NCBI GenBank assembly: GCA_973895155.1
Contig: OZ316892.1
Location: 9,052,001 to 9,116,000, forward strand
DNA: 64,000 bases
Direction of reading: 5' to 3'
Source of the DNA: Marsupella aquatica
Lineage: Eukaryota > Marchantiophyta
Below, piece after piece: positions 1 through 11,000 of the stretch. How positions within the stretch are numbered: position 1 is the first letter of the stretch; every line of letters begins with the position of its first letter. Under the pieces are notes generated by a model. It had not been told where the DNA came from. It did not search any database and saw only the letters and a list, made by a program, of their open reading frames with translations. The position numbers were made by a program, and so were the translations under genes.

Positions 1-1291
1 CGTTGTTCAGGTTTTATTCGTGTTCGACGGGTTTTCGGGGGAGAGACCAGAGTTCGCGTTTTTCAACGGCGTGAGCTGTGCGGTGCGGGAGGGATCGCAC
101 ATTATAGCTCAAGTTGAAGGTTGAAGCGAGCTGGTCGTTTCGGTAGCTGGATTGTTGCCGAGGTGTTACCGAGTGCGATGTGACGAGTGAAGGAGGCGTT
201 CAGGTTTTTACACAAGCTATGGAGCTTGTTCCCATCTGAGCCGGGTTTCTCTTTGTGACGTCCGACTCGGTGGAAGAAACGCAAAGTGCTACGGCTCAAT
301 GGTTTGATCGCGGCGAGGCGGTCATTTTGAGCCCTGGATTGGCACTTGTCGCGGTGTGAAGACGACGCGGCGGAAGCTTTTACAGTGCTGGAGTTGCAGA
401 CGGCGCCGGTGTGATTCGGCAACAAATCCCGTCGGTAACTCGTTGTTTTCTCATTGGAAACGGCGGCGGTTTAAGTGAGTAACTAGCATTTTTTCCCTTA
501 AAACGGCATTTTTTTCTGGGTTACTTTAGGGCTATTTTTTCAATTTTTTTTCCCTTTGCGCGCCACCGGCTGGCTCCCTATCGGCCCTGCCACCTCCTTA
601 CGCCCTGCCCTGCCTCCTGCCGGCGCCCCTCCCCGGCGCACGGCATTTTTACGCCCCCGTCCCCATATCCGGCTGGTATGCAGCCGTAGTTGGCCGCGTG
701 TCACCCCCTTTGTGGCCCCTTATCCCCCTTGGTCGACGTATACCCGGCCCTTTACGGGGTATTTAAGGTCTAAGGGGCTTAACACCCCCTTTAAGACACC
801 TTTTTATTGTCGTTTTTCCTTCCCCTTTTGTTCTCCTTGTGCCGGGACCTGCCGCCCTCCGTTTTAACTGCTCCGACAGGGGGAACGGCCCCCTGTGAGA
901 CCTGCTGGACTGTGCGGGAATATTCCTGAAAAACAGAGAGCTTTTTTTCGGCCGTCCGACAAAGATTCCGTCCGCCAAACGGTAACTTTTTTTGGTTCTT
1001 TTTTGGCAAGGACGTTGCCACTGGAGTTAGCAACGAGGCGCACCGATCACATTGCGATTCCGACGAAGGGTTGTACTGGGTATTTTGGTTATTCTCCGAG
1101 GTGGTCAAAACGGGGGAGTTTCCCAAGGTTTTACCCACCCTGACCGAAATTTGAATAACTTTTCCGTCGAATTTTGATTTTGATTTCGGCTTTCAGTATT
1201 GGACTCCTAGCTTCGTGGGCTACGCGGCGGTGTTGAGTTTTGAGTTTTGTGAGAAGTTTTGAAAAAAGACGTTTTTTCGTGATTGTTTCAT
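1..1291 (+). other. 5' untranslated leader of copia copy 1
   Basis: No long plausible plus-strand ORF. The part from about 930 to 1291 aligns with the leaders of copies 2 and 3. The part from about 550 to 880 is GC- and pyrimidine-rich and has no obvious counterpart there, so it is an insertion or a subfamily-specific leader. The gag ATG is taken at 1292, because a start codon in the same context (TCAT then ATG) opens gag in the other copies. Confidence 0.7.
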
Positions 1292-2347
1292 ATGAGTGAC
1301 TCGGAGGATACTGGAAGAATTGGCGTCGGTGGAGCTTCAGGATCACGACGTTCAGGCGGAGAGTCTGAGGAGGAGCTGCTACCATTTGAGGAGGAACAAG
1401 TAACACCGATACGATCACCGGTGCGACGTGTAGTGGAGGAAGCTGTACTACTACCAGAGCTATCGGTAGTGGGGAAGAAGAGGCAGATGGCTAGATTTGG
1501 AGGAGTGAAGTTTGAGGTGGAGAAGTACGATGGTTGTACTGATTACTTGCTGTGGGAGAAGCAAGTGAAGGGTGTTCTTCGGGCCATGGGCTTAGCTCAT
1601 CTGCTTTCTTCGCGAGAGCAGTATGATGGAGAAGAGGAGATCTCAGAGAAGCAGTGGAGACAGGGGTAGGTGATTGCTGTCAATGCAGTGATGCTATATC
1701 TCAAGCCGCACATTATCAAGCAGCTGGATGATTATGCGAATTGCGCGTCACTGTTCAAGGCTCTTAGAGAGAAGTACTACCGGGAAGATGCATCAGATCG
1801 GCTGTACAAGAAGTCTCTCTTGATGAGCCTCAGGCTCAAGGAAGGGAGAAAAATGCAGGATCACTTGGATGAGTTTGACAGTCTAGCGGTGGATCTGTCA
1901 AACCTGGGAAAAGGAGTTGAAGATGAGGATAAGGCCTTACTTCTGCTAAGCTCCTTACCGTCGTCATATCAGGGCTTGAAACAGGTGCTCTTGTATAGAG
2001 ATCTAAAGTCCATTTCGTATAATGAGGTGGTGAGCTCCTTGCTGTCTGATGATGCTCAGAAGAAGCTGGGTCAATCACAGATAGCATCTTCTTCTGGCAC
2101 TGCGCTGAATGTGAACCGTGGGAGAGCAACACAGCGCTCAAATGGACAGAACAGGTTTAGATCTACATCACGGGGGAGATCTAAATCCAGAGGGAAATCG
2201 CAAGAGAGGAAGCCTCTTGCATGTTGGAATTGTGGCAAGCCTGGCCACATGAAAAGGGATTGTCGAGTAAAGGTCCCTACTGCATCTGCTAACGTGGCAT
2301 CGAGCTCGTATGAGGTAGATTTACTCGATGATGATGACATATTGTGA
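1292..2347 (+). pseudogene. copia Gag, copy 1 (internal TAG)
   Basis: Nucleocapsid/capsid polyprotein that would package element RNA in cytoplasmic particles. The order is an acidic N-terminus, a UBN2-type Gag region (the DYLLWEKQVKGVL segment, 1535-1580), a basic RS-rich tail and one CCHC zinc knuckle (CWNCGKPGHMKRDC, 2222-2263). An in-frame TAG at 1667-1669 breaks it. Around that stop the copy is a few codons shorter than copies 2 and 3, so a small deletion may accompany it. The frame ends with a UGA at 2345-2347 that is also present in copies 2 and 3. The same frame continues into the protease without a shift. Confidence 0.88.
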
Positions 2348-5300
2348 TGCCAAGGTTATGCTCTCAACGTAGTGTCAAATCCAGGTAGTGATGACTGGAT
2401 TCTAGATAGTGCATGTACTTTTCACATTTGCTCTAGGAGAGATTTTTTCAATTCTTACACGGTTTCCAATGGGTCAATGTTGATGGGAAATGGAATCCCA
2501 TGTCAAGTTGTTGGACTTGGATCAATAAGATTTCAGATGTTTGATGGTGCTGTAAGAACGTTGAGGAATGTGAGACACATTCCCAGCATGATGAAAAATC
2601 TCATTTCACTTGGAGTTTTAGAAGCAAATGGCCATCGGTGGAGTTCTGCTAATGGTGTCCTTCAGGTTTCAACTGGTACTAAAGTTGTATTGAAGGGAAA
2701 GAGACATAGCAATCTATACGTTTTGGAGGGCTGTGTAGTTTGTGATGAAGCCAATGTAACCTTATCTCATGAGGAGACGGCCCGGCTGTGGCACTTCCGT
2801 TTGGGCCACATGAGTGAAAAAGGTTTGGTTATTCTTCAGAAGAAAGGATTACTTTCTAATTTGCAATCTTGTAAGTTGGAATTTTGTGAGCACTGTGTGC
2901 TAGGGAAGCAGCACAGGAAATCCTTCGGAGTTGGAACTCACACCAGCAAGGAGGTACTTGAGTATGTACATAGTGATGTGTGGGGTCCAGCCCCTACTCC
3001 CTCACATTCTGGACGATTATACTATGTCACGTTCATAGACGATTACTCAAGGTATGTGTGGATATATTTTCTACACAGTAAGTCTGATGTTTTTGCCACT
3101 TTTAAGGAGTGGAAAGCCCAAGTTGAGAATCAGACTGGTAATAAGGTGAGATATCTACGATCGGATAATGGCGGTGAATAAAGTTCCGGGGAATTTGGAA
3201 CGTATTGTAAGGAGCAGGGGATAACCCGCCATCTCACAACAAGTTATACTCCTCAGCAGAATGGTGTTTCTGAGAGACTCAACCGAACACTGTTGGACCG
3301 CTCGAGGAGTATGTTGAGTCAATCATGCTTACCACATGAGTTTTGGGCTGAAGCTGTCAACACTGCAGCTTATTTGGTAAATTTTTCTCCATCCAGTTCT
3401 ATTGGATTCAAGACGCCATATGAAATGAGGTACGGGCGTCCAGTAGATTATTCACATCTGAGAATTTTTGGATGTGATGCTTATGTGCTTACACCTTCCC
3501 AGCTTCGATCCAAGCTGGAGTCCAAGTCGAAGAAGTGCATTTTCCTTGGCTATCAGAAAGGTGTGAAGGGTTATAGGTTATGGGATCCAGTAACCTGTAA
3601 ACTAATTGTCAGTAGAGATGTGTCCTTTAATGAGTCCAGATCATCAAAGGAGGGGGAGAGTTCTCAGGACTCCCATACTGACAAGGGGAAATCTCCCATC
3701 CCGGACCCGGTTGAGGGAGAGATTAGTCATGATGTTGTTCATGACAGGAGAGATGGAGAAGCTCCGGGCTTGGAGCTGGTTCCTGTGATGGAACAAGAGG
3801 AGCAGATTGTTGCTGGAGTACCTCAAATTCAACCAGCAACAGCAGCAGATCAGCCTGAGTCATCTACTAGAAGAACTTCCAATCGTTCTACTAGAGCTCC
3901 TACCAGGTATGGTCAATGGACAGACTCATCTAAGCTAGATGATATTGACATTGCACCTGATGATGATGACATGGCTTTGATCTTGGAAGAAGGAGAGCCT
4001 TCTTCGTATAGTGAGGCTTGTGCTTCAGAGCAGAAGCATGAGTGGAATGCAGCAATGCAGAGGGAATTGCAATCTTTGAGTGACAACAAGACATGGGAGC
4101 TGGTGGAGCTTCCAAGAGGTCAACAAGTGGTTGACAACAAGTGGATTTACAAGTTGAAGGACAGTCCTTCAGAGGGTGGAGATAAGATCTACAAGGCAAG
4201 GCTTGTTGCCAAGGGGTTCACTCAGGAGAAAGGAGTGGACTACAATGAGGTTTTTTCACCGGTGGCTAAGTATTCCATAATTCGGATCTTGTGTTAGCTT
4301 GTTGTGTTTTTTAATCTGGTGATGGATCAGATGGATGTTGTTACTGCTTTTCTCTATGGCAACTTGGAAGAGATGATCTTCATGAGACAGCCGCTAGGCT
4401 TTATGAAGAAAGGCCAAGAGAACTTAGTTTGCAGATTGCTCAAGTCCTTGTATGGATTGAAGCAGTCTCCCAGACAGTGGAACAAGCGGTTTGATGATTT
4501 CATGCTTGCTCAAGGTTTTACAAGGATGGTGTATGATCCTTGTGTGTATACGAAATCAGTCAAGAATGATGTATTTGGTTTCATCATTCTGGTGATCTAT
4601 GTGGATGACATGCTGATTGTGGCTAAAGATCAATCTGAGGTTGACAGTCTCAAGGCAAAATTGAGTGCTGAATTCAGGATGAAGGATCTTGGTAAGGCCA
4701 AGAGGATCTTAGGGATGGAGATTTTTAGGAACTCTGATACTGGACAGTTGTGCTTGAGTCAAGGCCAGTATGCGAGGAAAGTACTTGCACGATTCAACAT
4801 GGAAACCTATAAGCCAGTGAGTATTCCTTTAGCTTCACATTTCAAGTTATCATCGGCTTTCTCTCCTACGGATGCTGTGGAGAAAGGTTTGATGGCTAAG
4901 ATTCCTTATGAGAAGGTAGTAGGCAGTCTGATGTATTTGATGACTTGTACTAGGCCTGACTTAGCCCTAGCGATGGGCAAGGTTAGCAATTCATGTCAAA
5001 TCCAGGGAAGGTACATTGGGAAGCTGTGAAGTGGATTCTCAGGTATCTGAAGGGTACACAGGACTATGGATTACTATTTGATAACAGATTAGATAGAACG
5101 TTAGTTGGCTATGTAGATTCTGATTATGGAGGCTGTCTGGATACAAGGAGGTCTACAACTGGGTTTGTATTTACTCTAGGAGGAGGATGTATCAGTTGGA
5201 AATCTACCTTGCAGAAGTGCATATCTCAGTCTACTACAGAAGCAGAGTATGTTGCAGCAGCAGAAGCAGCAAAGGAAGCAATTTGGTTGGATAAGTTGAT

Positions 5301-5565
5301 CGCGGAGATGGGTTTAGAGCATGGAAAAATGACTCTAAACTGTGATAGTCAGAGTGCTCTTCACTTGGCTGCTAACCAGGTGATGGATAGCAGGGTGAAG
5401 CACATTGATATCAGGTACCATTTTATCAGGCAAGCAGTGTCTGATAAAACTTTTGAGCTAGTCAAAATTGATGGAAAGCTCAATCCCGCTGATGCTTTTA
5501 CCAAAGTGATTCCTTTGGAGAGTTTCTCAAGACACCGTGCTACTTTGCAGGTTTTGCAGTTGTAG
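2348..5565 (+). pseudogene. copia Pol (PR-IN-RT-RNase H), copy 1
   Basis: Pol is in the same frame as gag. Protease WILDSAC is near 2399. Integrase has an HHCC finger near 2790-2900 and the core carboxylates at DVWGP (~2975), SDNGG (~3163) and SERLN (~3270). Reverse transcriptase carries YVDDM near 4597. RNase H starts at YVDSDYG (~5111) and ends at a TAG at 5563-5565. It is inactivated by TAA at 3179 (in the SDNGGEY block), TAG at 4295 and a one-base deletion near 4988. Homology resumes in the next frame after that deletion. Compared with copies 2 and 3 it lacks an ~11-residue stretch before SDNGG, which makes it closer to the usual copia integrase spacing. Confidence 0.93.
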
Positions 5566-5772
5566 TGCAAGTAGAGTTATTTAGCAATGTGTGACTATTT
5601 GTATATGGATTACTCATTCCTGTTTGGCTACGGCTTAGTTCTAGTTAACCCTTAGTTAACCCTTGTGGTTTTTAGGGGGAGACCTGGTTTGGTGATTGTC
5701 TAGAACTTCCCGCTGAGGATTCCATATGGTAGCATTTAGTCCAGTCCCCAAGACAAGAGTCAAGGGGGAGTT

Positions 5773-6116
5773 TGTTAGATATTGCTCTAGTCTTGTGACT
5801 CATGAGCTAACCACAGTTAGTCTAACTCGGGTTAGGACTTAGCTAATGTTAGCGGTAGTGTTGTTGTGCATATAGCCAGGGCTGATGCCAGCCCCTGGTG
5901 GAACTTAGGCTCATTGTTACGGAGCTAGTTGAGAGATAGGGAGAGCTTGTGCTGTGGATGCTTGGTATGGCCGGTCGGCCTAGAGTGCAGTAAAGCTCTT
6001 GTGTGTTCCCGTGGACGTAGCCTCATGTGGAGGTGAACCACGTATCTCTCTGTGTCGACTATTGTGCGTTGGATGGTTCATGGGCTTGCCGTTACGAATG
6101 TCGTCTATGCTCAACA
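5773..6116 (+). repeat. 3' LTR of copia copy 1
   Basis: It starts TGTTAGAT right after the purine-rich tract AAGAGTCAAGGGGGAG and ends GCTCAACA, the same termini as the other copia LTRs here. Length is 344 bp. The second half (TCATTGTTACGGAGC to the end) aligns with the 421- and 403-bp LTRs. The first half differs and lacks their 18-bp repeats. A TATA-like GCATATAGCC at 5868 is the likely core promoter. Confidence 0.9.
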
Positions 6117-6372
6117 CATCGCTCATGTCCCACTTCAGAGCTCTCAGGTTGGAGAAGAATCCAGCATTGAGGACTTTCCAGAAGTCCAGTTTAACTCTAA
6201 GAGAGGTCCAGCCAGTCCACAGGTGAATCCACCGTCTTCTCCAGGTTTCAGGTGTGTCCATTGAGTGCCATCTATGGTTGAGTTGTGCAGTAGGCGTGGT
6301 GTGTTGTTGCATCATGAGAGCCCAGGTTTTAGTCTGGATGTTCCATCCTTTTTTTTCTCCTTTGGTCCTCAA
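6117..6372 (-). pseudogene. LINE-type RT zinc-binding remnant
   Basis: The minus strand keeps an open stretch with the pattern W..RW..LW.GWTSLRVKLDFWK and then GFF..LRALKW. This resembles the region just before the CCxC knuckle of plant L1-type reverse transcriptases (zf-RVT). The open frame runs into the copia LTR at 6116, so copia copy 1 apparently landed inside it. No other LINE domain is visible and no poly-A was found. The call rests on tryptophan spacing only. Confidence 0.4.
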
Positions 6373-6967
6373 TGGAAAGATCTTTGTAAGCTATGAGTAC
6401 TTAACATTCTACAACACATCAAAGGAAAATTGAAAGTTAAATTTTGCTGATAAAAACCTTTCAGAAGTGGGACGAGTGGGGTAATCTTTAAATTTTAGTA
6501 GTTAATATCTAATTTTGGAAGAGTAAAGAAAACTATATTGCACAGAAAGGGCCAAACAAAATACAATGAAGAGCAAACAAAAGAAATCCCAAGAGGGCAA
6601 ATGCAAAAGAATCAAGCTAGTGCAAAGGTGAGAAAAGAATGAGAAAAAAGGGAAAATATGCTAACACTGCACTAGAGGGCCGGATGGACTAATGTCCACA
6701 TCTAAAGTAAATGTACCTAGAGCTACTGGTCCACATCTCAATTGTTTATGAAAGTTGTTAATATTAGACTCTTTGGAAAGATGGCTTCAACAGCTTCCAA
6801 CAAACTTAAGAACAGCCTATTCCACTACATAGCAAGGGAGAAATTGAAGATAGAACTTTGGCGATTAAAATACTTTGGGTATCAGGAAGAATGTGAGCGA
6901 GTGCCAATGGTATTTGTTTGGTGCACAAACTCAGTCCATGGGGCTTCACATTCGTCTCCATTCAGAT
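6373..6967. other. intergenic, no gene recognised
   Basis: AT-rich DNA with no supported gene. A purine-rich stretch at 6540-6640 resembles, by eye, the sequence near 15840-15920 (GCCAAACAAAATACAATG against GCCCAACAAAGTACAATG). An old dispersed repeat is likely. Confidence 0.35.
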
Positions 6968-7799
6968 CCGGAACTAGAGCGAGCGGAGGCGAGCGGAGGC
7001 GGAGCTGTGCAGACTGGAGGCGGAGCGGCAGTCGCGCGGGCCGGGGTCGGGAGGTGCGGGGGAGCAAGTGAGTGGAGGGAGGGTCGGGCGAGCGAGGTCG
7101 AGCGCGGTGGGGGTGAGCCGGGTTGCGGGGGGCTGGGCGCTGACGCGTGGCGGAGCCAGGGTACGGCGTGCGCAGGGGCCCTTTTATGGGGGGCCTCATT
7201 ATGAGGGACCCCCTGCCCCTCGGAGAGGGGCTCCTTCTGCCGGGGTGACCCTCGGATCCCTCCCCCCTTTTCCCTCCTCTTCGGGATTTTCGTGTGGGTT
7301 GTTGGCCCCGGGCTTTTCATCCTTGGTTCTCCTCTTTCGGTGCTCCTCGTTCTGCTGGCTTTGGCCCTTTGGGGGCTGTTTTTCCGGGCCCCTCGGCTCT
7401 GTTTGGCGGGGAGGTTTTGGTGCTCGGGAGCCTTCTGGGCTGCTGGTTGGATTTCTGCTCCAGCCTGGTGACCGGCCCTGGCCTGGCCTGGGGTCCGGCG
7501 CTTTTTCTCCTGGCTCTGAGCCGGGGTTGGTTTGTGACCTGGGGGAGCACGTTGTGGCGTGGCTTCTTGGTGTTCTGTTCGGAGGGGGTGCCTCCGCGAC
7601 AGCTTCCTTTGCGCGAGGCTGCGACGATCCTTTTAGACGTGCGGTTGTTGTCACTACCGGGTCGAGGTTCTTTGCTTCGGTCATCCATCCTTTGCTTTTG
7701 TTTTTGTTGTCGCTTTCGTAATATTTTCTGTTTGTTTTTGTTGGACTTGCCTACTTTATATGTTTCTTCTTCATCCCTGTTTTATATTTTCATTTTCAC
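6968..7799 (+). other. GC-rich 5' leader of the non-LTR element
   Basis: Rich in GAGCGAGCGG-type repeats at its start and then in G/T-rich low-complexity sequence. Open frames exist on both strands, but they have the biased composition expected by chance in GC-rich DNA. It should contain the element's internal promoter. I see no finger or coiled coil that would make it an ORF1. Confidence 0.5.
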
Positions 7800-10700
7800 A
7801 TGGAGCCTCTTCCCTTTCTGAGTTCCCCTTACCCCACTCCGGGCCCACCGGCTTCTCCCTACTCCACTCCTCTTTCCATTCGTCGCCCTCGTCCCTCCTC
7901 ACCTCCCACTTCCCCTTCTGATCCCCGTGTCCAGTGCGATGCTTGTCATAGTTGGTACCGGCCGTCAGGTTTGACGCGCCACCGTCGTTCCTGTCCTGCC
8001 CTTCGTGCTTCCTCCTCCACCTTGCCTCCACCCCCCGTCCTCCCCCCACCTCCATCTGGGCCCCCTCCCTCCTCTTGGGATTGGTTGGCTCACCTTGATG
8101 TCCTTGCCGCCCTCTATCCCGGTTTTCGGCATCCCCATTTGTTTACTAGGATTCCCGTGCCCGTGCGGCCTCTCCTTCAGAGAGCCTTTCGTCTTCCCTT
8201 CGACCGCTTGGCTTGCGACCCCTCAGATGTTGGGGCTTGGTCCTTGCTCCTCCTGCTCCCTCATTGGGTGCTGGTCCTTCCTCCGCGGGGGGGGCCGTCC
8301 GGGCATAGGGAGACCTTGGTCCGGTTGCAGCGGTTCCTTTCTGGGGATTGGGCTTCGCTTCATGAGGAGTATTACCATAGGTTGTTAGCGTTGGCCTCTC
8401 GGACCTCTGAGCCAGTCGAGGAGCCATCTATCCCTCCAGGGCAGCGCCGGCTTCGCCAGTGCCTTTTGTTGGGGCAGGCGGGGGAGTTTTCTCGGGCCGC
8501 TCGCTCCTTGGTCCCCCTCTCCCCCTCTCCTCCATCAGCCGAGACAGTTCTTGCCTTACGGTCTCTTCATCCCCCGGCTGCATCCGAGGTTCCTTATTTT
8601 CTCGGGAGCTTTACCCCTGAGACCGAGTTCTCCCTATCCCGTGAGGTATTCTCCTCTGTCTTCCTTCATCTACCCCGCCTATCCGCGGGCGGGATTTCTG
8701 GGATGAGGTTCGAGCACCTACGCGATTGCTTTTGTCCCGACGACTCGGCATCTGGTTTTTCTGAGTTGTTCCAGGTTTGTGCCCATGTCGCGGGGGGCCG
8801 TATTCCTCCCGTGGTCGCTCGGCTTTTGGGGGCCTGTCGGCTTCTGGCTATGGCCAAAGAGACTGGGGGTGTCAGGCCCTTGGCCATTGGGGAGGTCTTG
8901 TTTCGCTTGGTGAGCCGTTGTGTTTGTCTGCAAACTCGGGCTCCCTTTTCGTCACACTTTTTTCCTCACCAGTTTGGTGTGGCCACCCCTGGCGGTTGCG
9001 AGAGTGTGGTGCATGGCCTTCGTGCCATCTTGGATATCCACCCCGACTGGGCGGTTATTCAGGTGGATGTGGCTAATGCATTCAACTCTGTATCCCATCG
9101 GGTCATGTTCGAGGAGTTGCGGGCCGCTGGAGGGGAGATCGCATCCCTCATCCCCTTTGCCCGGGCCTTCTATGGGGCCCCGACCCCCCTGGTTTACCCT
9201 GACCATCTTGTTCCTGGGTCCTATGTGACCATCTCATCCGAGTCCGGGACTAGGCAGGGTGACCCCCTTGGTGGGGCGTTGTTTGCTATGGCGCACCTTC
9301 GTGGTATTCGTGCCTCTTCGGATGCCTTCCCGGGTTGCATGTTTCCTTCTATTGCGGATGACACTCACATTGTTGCCCCGGTCTCGCTTGTTGGGGACGC
9401 CTATTCCCACTTTGTGGACCAGCTTACCCTTATTGGTCTTTCAGTCCAGCCTTGGAAGTGTGGGGTTTGGTCTCGTCTCCCCCTCCCCCACTCTTTCACC
9501 CCACCTCTTGGTATACCCATTCGGCTCGAGGGCATTAGAGTCCTTCGGGTGCCTTTCGGGGGAGCGGTCTTTGAGCAGGATTTTCTTCTTGCGGCCCTAT
9601 CCCAGGACGTTTTGCATATTGACCAGTTGGCGTCCTTGGGGGATGCCCAGATCTCCTTTTTGATCTTGGTCCTTTGTTTTGTTCGGCGTCCTTCCTATCT
9701 TCTCCGGACAGTCCCTCCTACCGCGATGTTCCTGTCCTTACTCTCTTCATTTGACACCACTGTGATGAGAGTCTTTGGTCACCTCATTGGTCCGGGAGCC
9801 CTTGATGGAGAGGATGGTTCTTTTGCGGCTAGGCAGGCTGCGTTACCCCCATCGGGTGGGGGTATGGGGGTGGCCTCGGCAGTGGACACTGCCCCTTGCG
9901 CATTTCTTGGTAGTTGGGCGCAGGTGGCCCCTGCCCTGGCCTCACGTTTCATTGTGGACCTTCGGCCTATCCTCTCTGACTCGGTCATGGGAGTGGAGAA
10001 CGGAGCTCTCCCTTTTCAGGTCCAGCTTCGTCATGCACGGTCATTATTGCCGGAGGACGTGCAGAGCGTGGTCCCTGCTTTCGAGGGAGTTGTTTTGGAC
10101 AGCCCGGATCGAGTCCAACAGGTGATTTCTGATCACATGCACCGACACACCCTTTCCAGCATGCTTTCTGAGGCACCCTCGGATTTGGTACGGGCTCGTC
10201 TTTTATCCGGTTCGGGCGTTGGTTCGGGGGCCTGGCTATCGGCGAGTCCTCTTTGGGCCCCCTTTCGTATGAGTTCTTTTATTTTTACCACATCCACGCG
10301 CCTTCGGTTGGGTCTTCCTCACCCTTGCCTCTTGGGTCAGCCCACTTGCGTCTGTGGTGCGCCCCTTGATGGGCAAGGCATTCACATTCTCAGGTGCGGT
10401 CATGGTAGTGAGAGGACTGCGACACACGACGACATTCGGGACGTGGTGGCGGCCATTGCCCGTGATTCTGGTTACCATGTCATGATGGAGCAGAGACATG
10501 TGTTACCTCCACGGGATGGGGTTTCTGATCGCCGTCGTGCAGATTTGGTATTCTCTCGCGCTGGTGTTCGTGCCCTTGGGGATGTCGTTGTTGCTGATCC
10601 GACTAGTGGGGCCAACGTGGCTTCGGCGGCTCATATACCTGGCCATGCCGCCGCGAGGGCAGCTCGGCTGAAGGAGGAGGCCTATGCTGTGCGGTACCCC

Positions 10701-10844
10701 GGGGACCTCTTCTACCCGTTTGCCGTGGAGGTCTTTGGGGCGCTACACCCATCCTTTGACCGTTTTCTTCGCTCTTGCGCAGTTCAGTACGTTGAGCGGA
10801 GGCCCTATCCCCCTGTGTCGGTCATCACTGCATTCTTTAGATAG
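7800..10844 (+). CDS. Non-LTR retrotransposon protein: C2HC finger, RT, REL endonuclease
   Basis: The protein has 1014 residues and starts at the first ATG after an AT-rich stretch. A proline-rich N-terminus holds one C2HC finger at residues 46-65 (C-x2-C-x11-H-x3-C). The RT core follows: motif A VDVANAFNSVSH (~residue 422), motif B GTRQGDPLGG (~481), motif C ADDT (~520). C-terminally a Cys/His knuckle (CVCGAP, then HILRCGHG, ~850-870) is followed by HDD, RRADLVF (~912) and GDVVVADP (~926). This is the arrangement of a restriction-like endonuclease that nicks the target for primed reverse transcription. No APE domain or Myb motif is visible. A TAG at 10842 ends the frame, but coding sequence continues in frame to a TAG at 10998-11000, so the protein was about 52 residues longer. 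Confidence 0.85.
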   Translation: MEPLPFLSSPYPTPGPPASPYSTPLSIRRPRPSSPPTSPSDPRVQCDACHSWYRPSGLTRHRRSCPALRASSSTLPPPPVLPPPPSGPPPSSWDWLAHLDVLAALYPGFRHPHLFTRIPVPVRPLLQRAFRLPFDRLACDPSDVGAWSLLLLLPHWVLVLPPRGGPSGHRETLVRLQRFLSGDWASLHEEYYHRLLALASRTSEPVEEPSIPPGQRRLRQCLLLGQAGEFSRAARSLVPLSPSPPSAETVLALRSLHPPAASEVPYFLGSFTPETEFSLSREVFSSVFLHLPRLSAGGISGMRFEHLRDCFCPDDSASGFSELFQVCAHVAGGRIPPVVARLLGACRLLAMAKETGGVRPLAIGEVLFRLVSRCVCLQTRAPFSSHFFPHQFGVATPGGCESVVHGLRAILDIHPDWAVIQVDVANAFNSVSHRVMFEELRAAGGEIASLIPFARAFYGAPTPLVYPDHLVPGSYVTISSESGTRQGDPLGGALFAMAHLRGIRASSDAFPGCMFPSIADDTHIVAPVSLVGDAYSHFVDQLTLIGLSVQPWKCGVWSRLPLPHSFTPPLGIPIRLEGIRVLRVPFGGAVFEQDFLLAALSQDVLHIDQLASLGDAQISFLILVLCFVRRPSYLLRTVPPTAMFLSLLSSFDTTVMRVFGHLIGPGALDGEDGSFAARQAALPPSGGGMGVASAVDTAPCAFLGSWAQVAPALASRFIVDLRPILSDSVMGVENGALPFQVQLRHARSLLPEDVQSVVPAFEGVVLDSPDRVQQVISDHMHRHTLSSMLSEAPSDLVRARLLSGSGVGSGAWLSASPLWAPFRMSSFIFTTSTRLRLGLPHPCLLGQPTCVCGAPLDGQGIHILRCGHGSERTATHDDIRDVVAAIARDSGYHVMMEQRHVLPPRDGVSDRRRADLVFSRAGVRALGDVVVADPTSGANVASAAHIPGHAAARAARLKEEAYAVRYPGDLFYPFAVEVFGALHPSFDRFLRSCAVQYVERRPYPPVSVITAFFR

Positions 10845-11000
10845 AGGGTGTCTGTTGCGCTTCAGCGGGCTCAGGCGTTCACTATTCTTCGTAGGGGGGA
10901 GACTGTTGGTCTTAGGGCCGCTAGTAGGATTCCTTTGCTTGACCCCCCCATGCAGTTCACACCGGAGCTTTACCAGGCTCTCCAGTTTGCTGATAGGTAG
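10845..11000 (+). pseudogene. C-terminal extension of the RT protein after an internal TAG
   Basis: It is in frame with the upstream ORF and reads RVSVALQRAQAFTILRR and onward to a TAG at 10998-11000. An arginine-rich helix of the form (R)ISVALQRA is common at the end of such RT proteins, so the TAG at 10842-10844 is best read as one nonsense change, plausibly CAG to TAG. Read-through cannot be excluded from one copy. Confidence 0.6.

Larger units (their letters stand above)
1..6116 (+). mobile_element. Ty1/copia LTR retrotransposon, copy 1 (5' LTR outside window)
   Basis: The window opens inside the untranslated leader. Gag and Pol follow in Gag-PR-IN-RT-RH order, which is the copia order, and a 344-bp 3' LTR closes the element at 6116. 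The last ~380 bp of leader, the coding region and the LTR end match copies 2 and 3 at roughly 75-80% by eye, so this is a separate older subfamily of one Tnt1-like lineage. It is dead as it stands: stops at 1667, 3179 and 4295 and a frameshift near 4988, besides the conserved UGA at 2345. The right flank begins CATCG, the expected 5-bp target duplication. The matching left flank is outside the window. Confidence 0.93.

Noticed and set aside
3644-4199. Minus-strand frames opposite copia pol
   Set aside because: Antisense shadows of the conserved pol frame.
7068-7821. Long frames on both strands in the GC-rich leader
   Set aside because: Low-complexity Gly/Ala/Arg/Pro composition on both strands and no motif. 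Expected by chance in GC-rich DNA, so not called ORF1.
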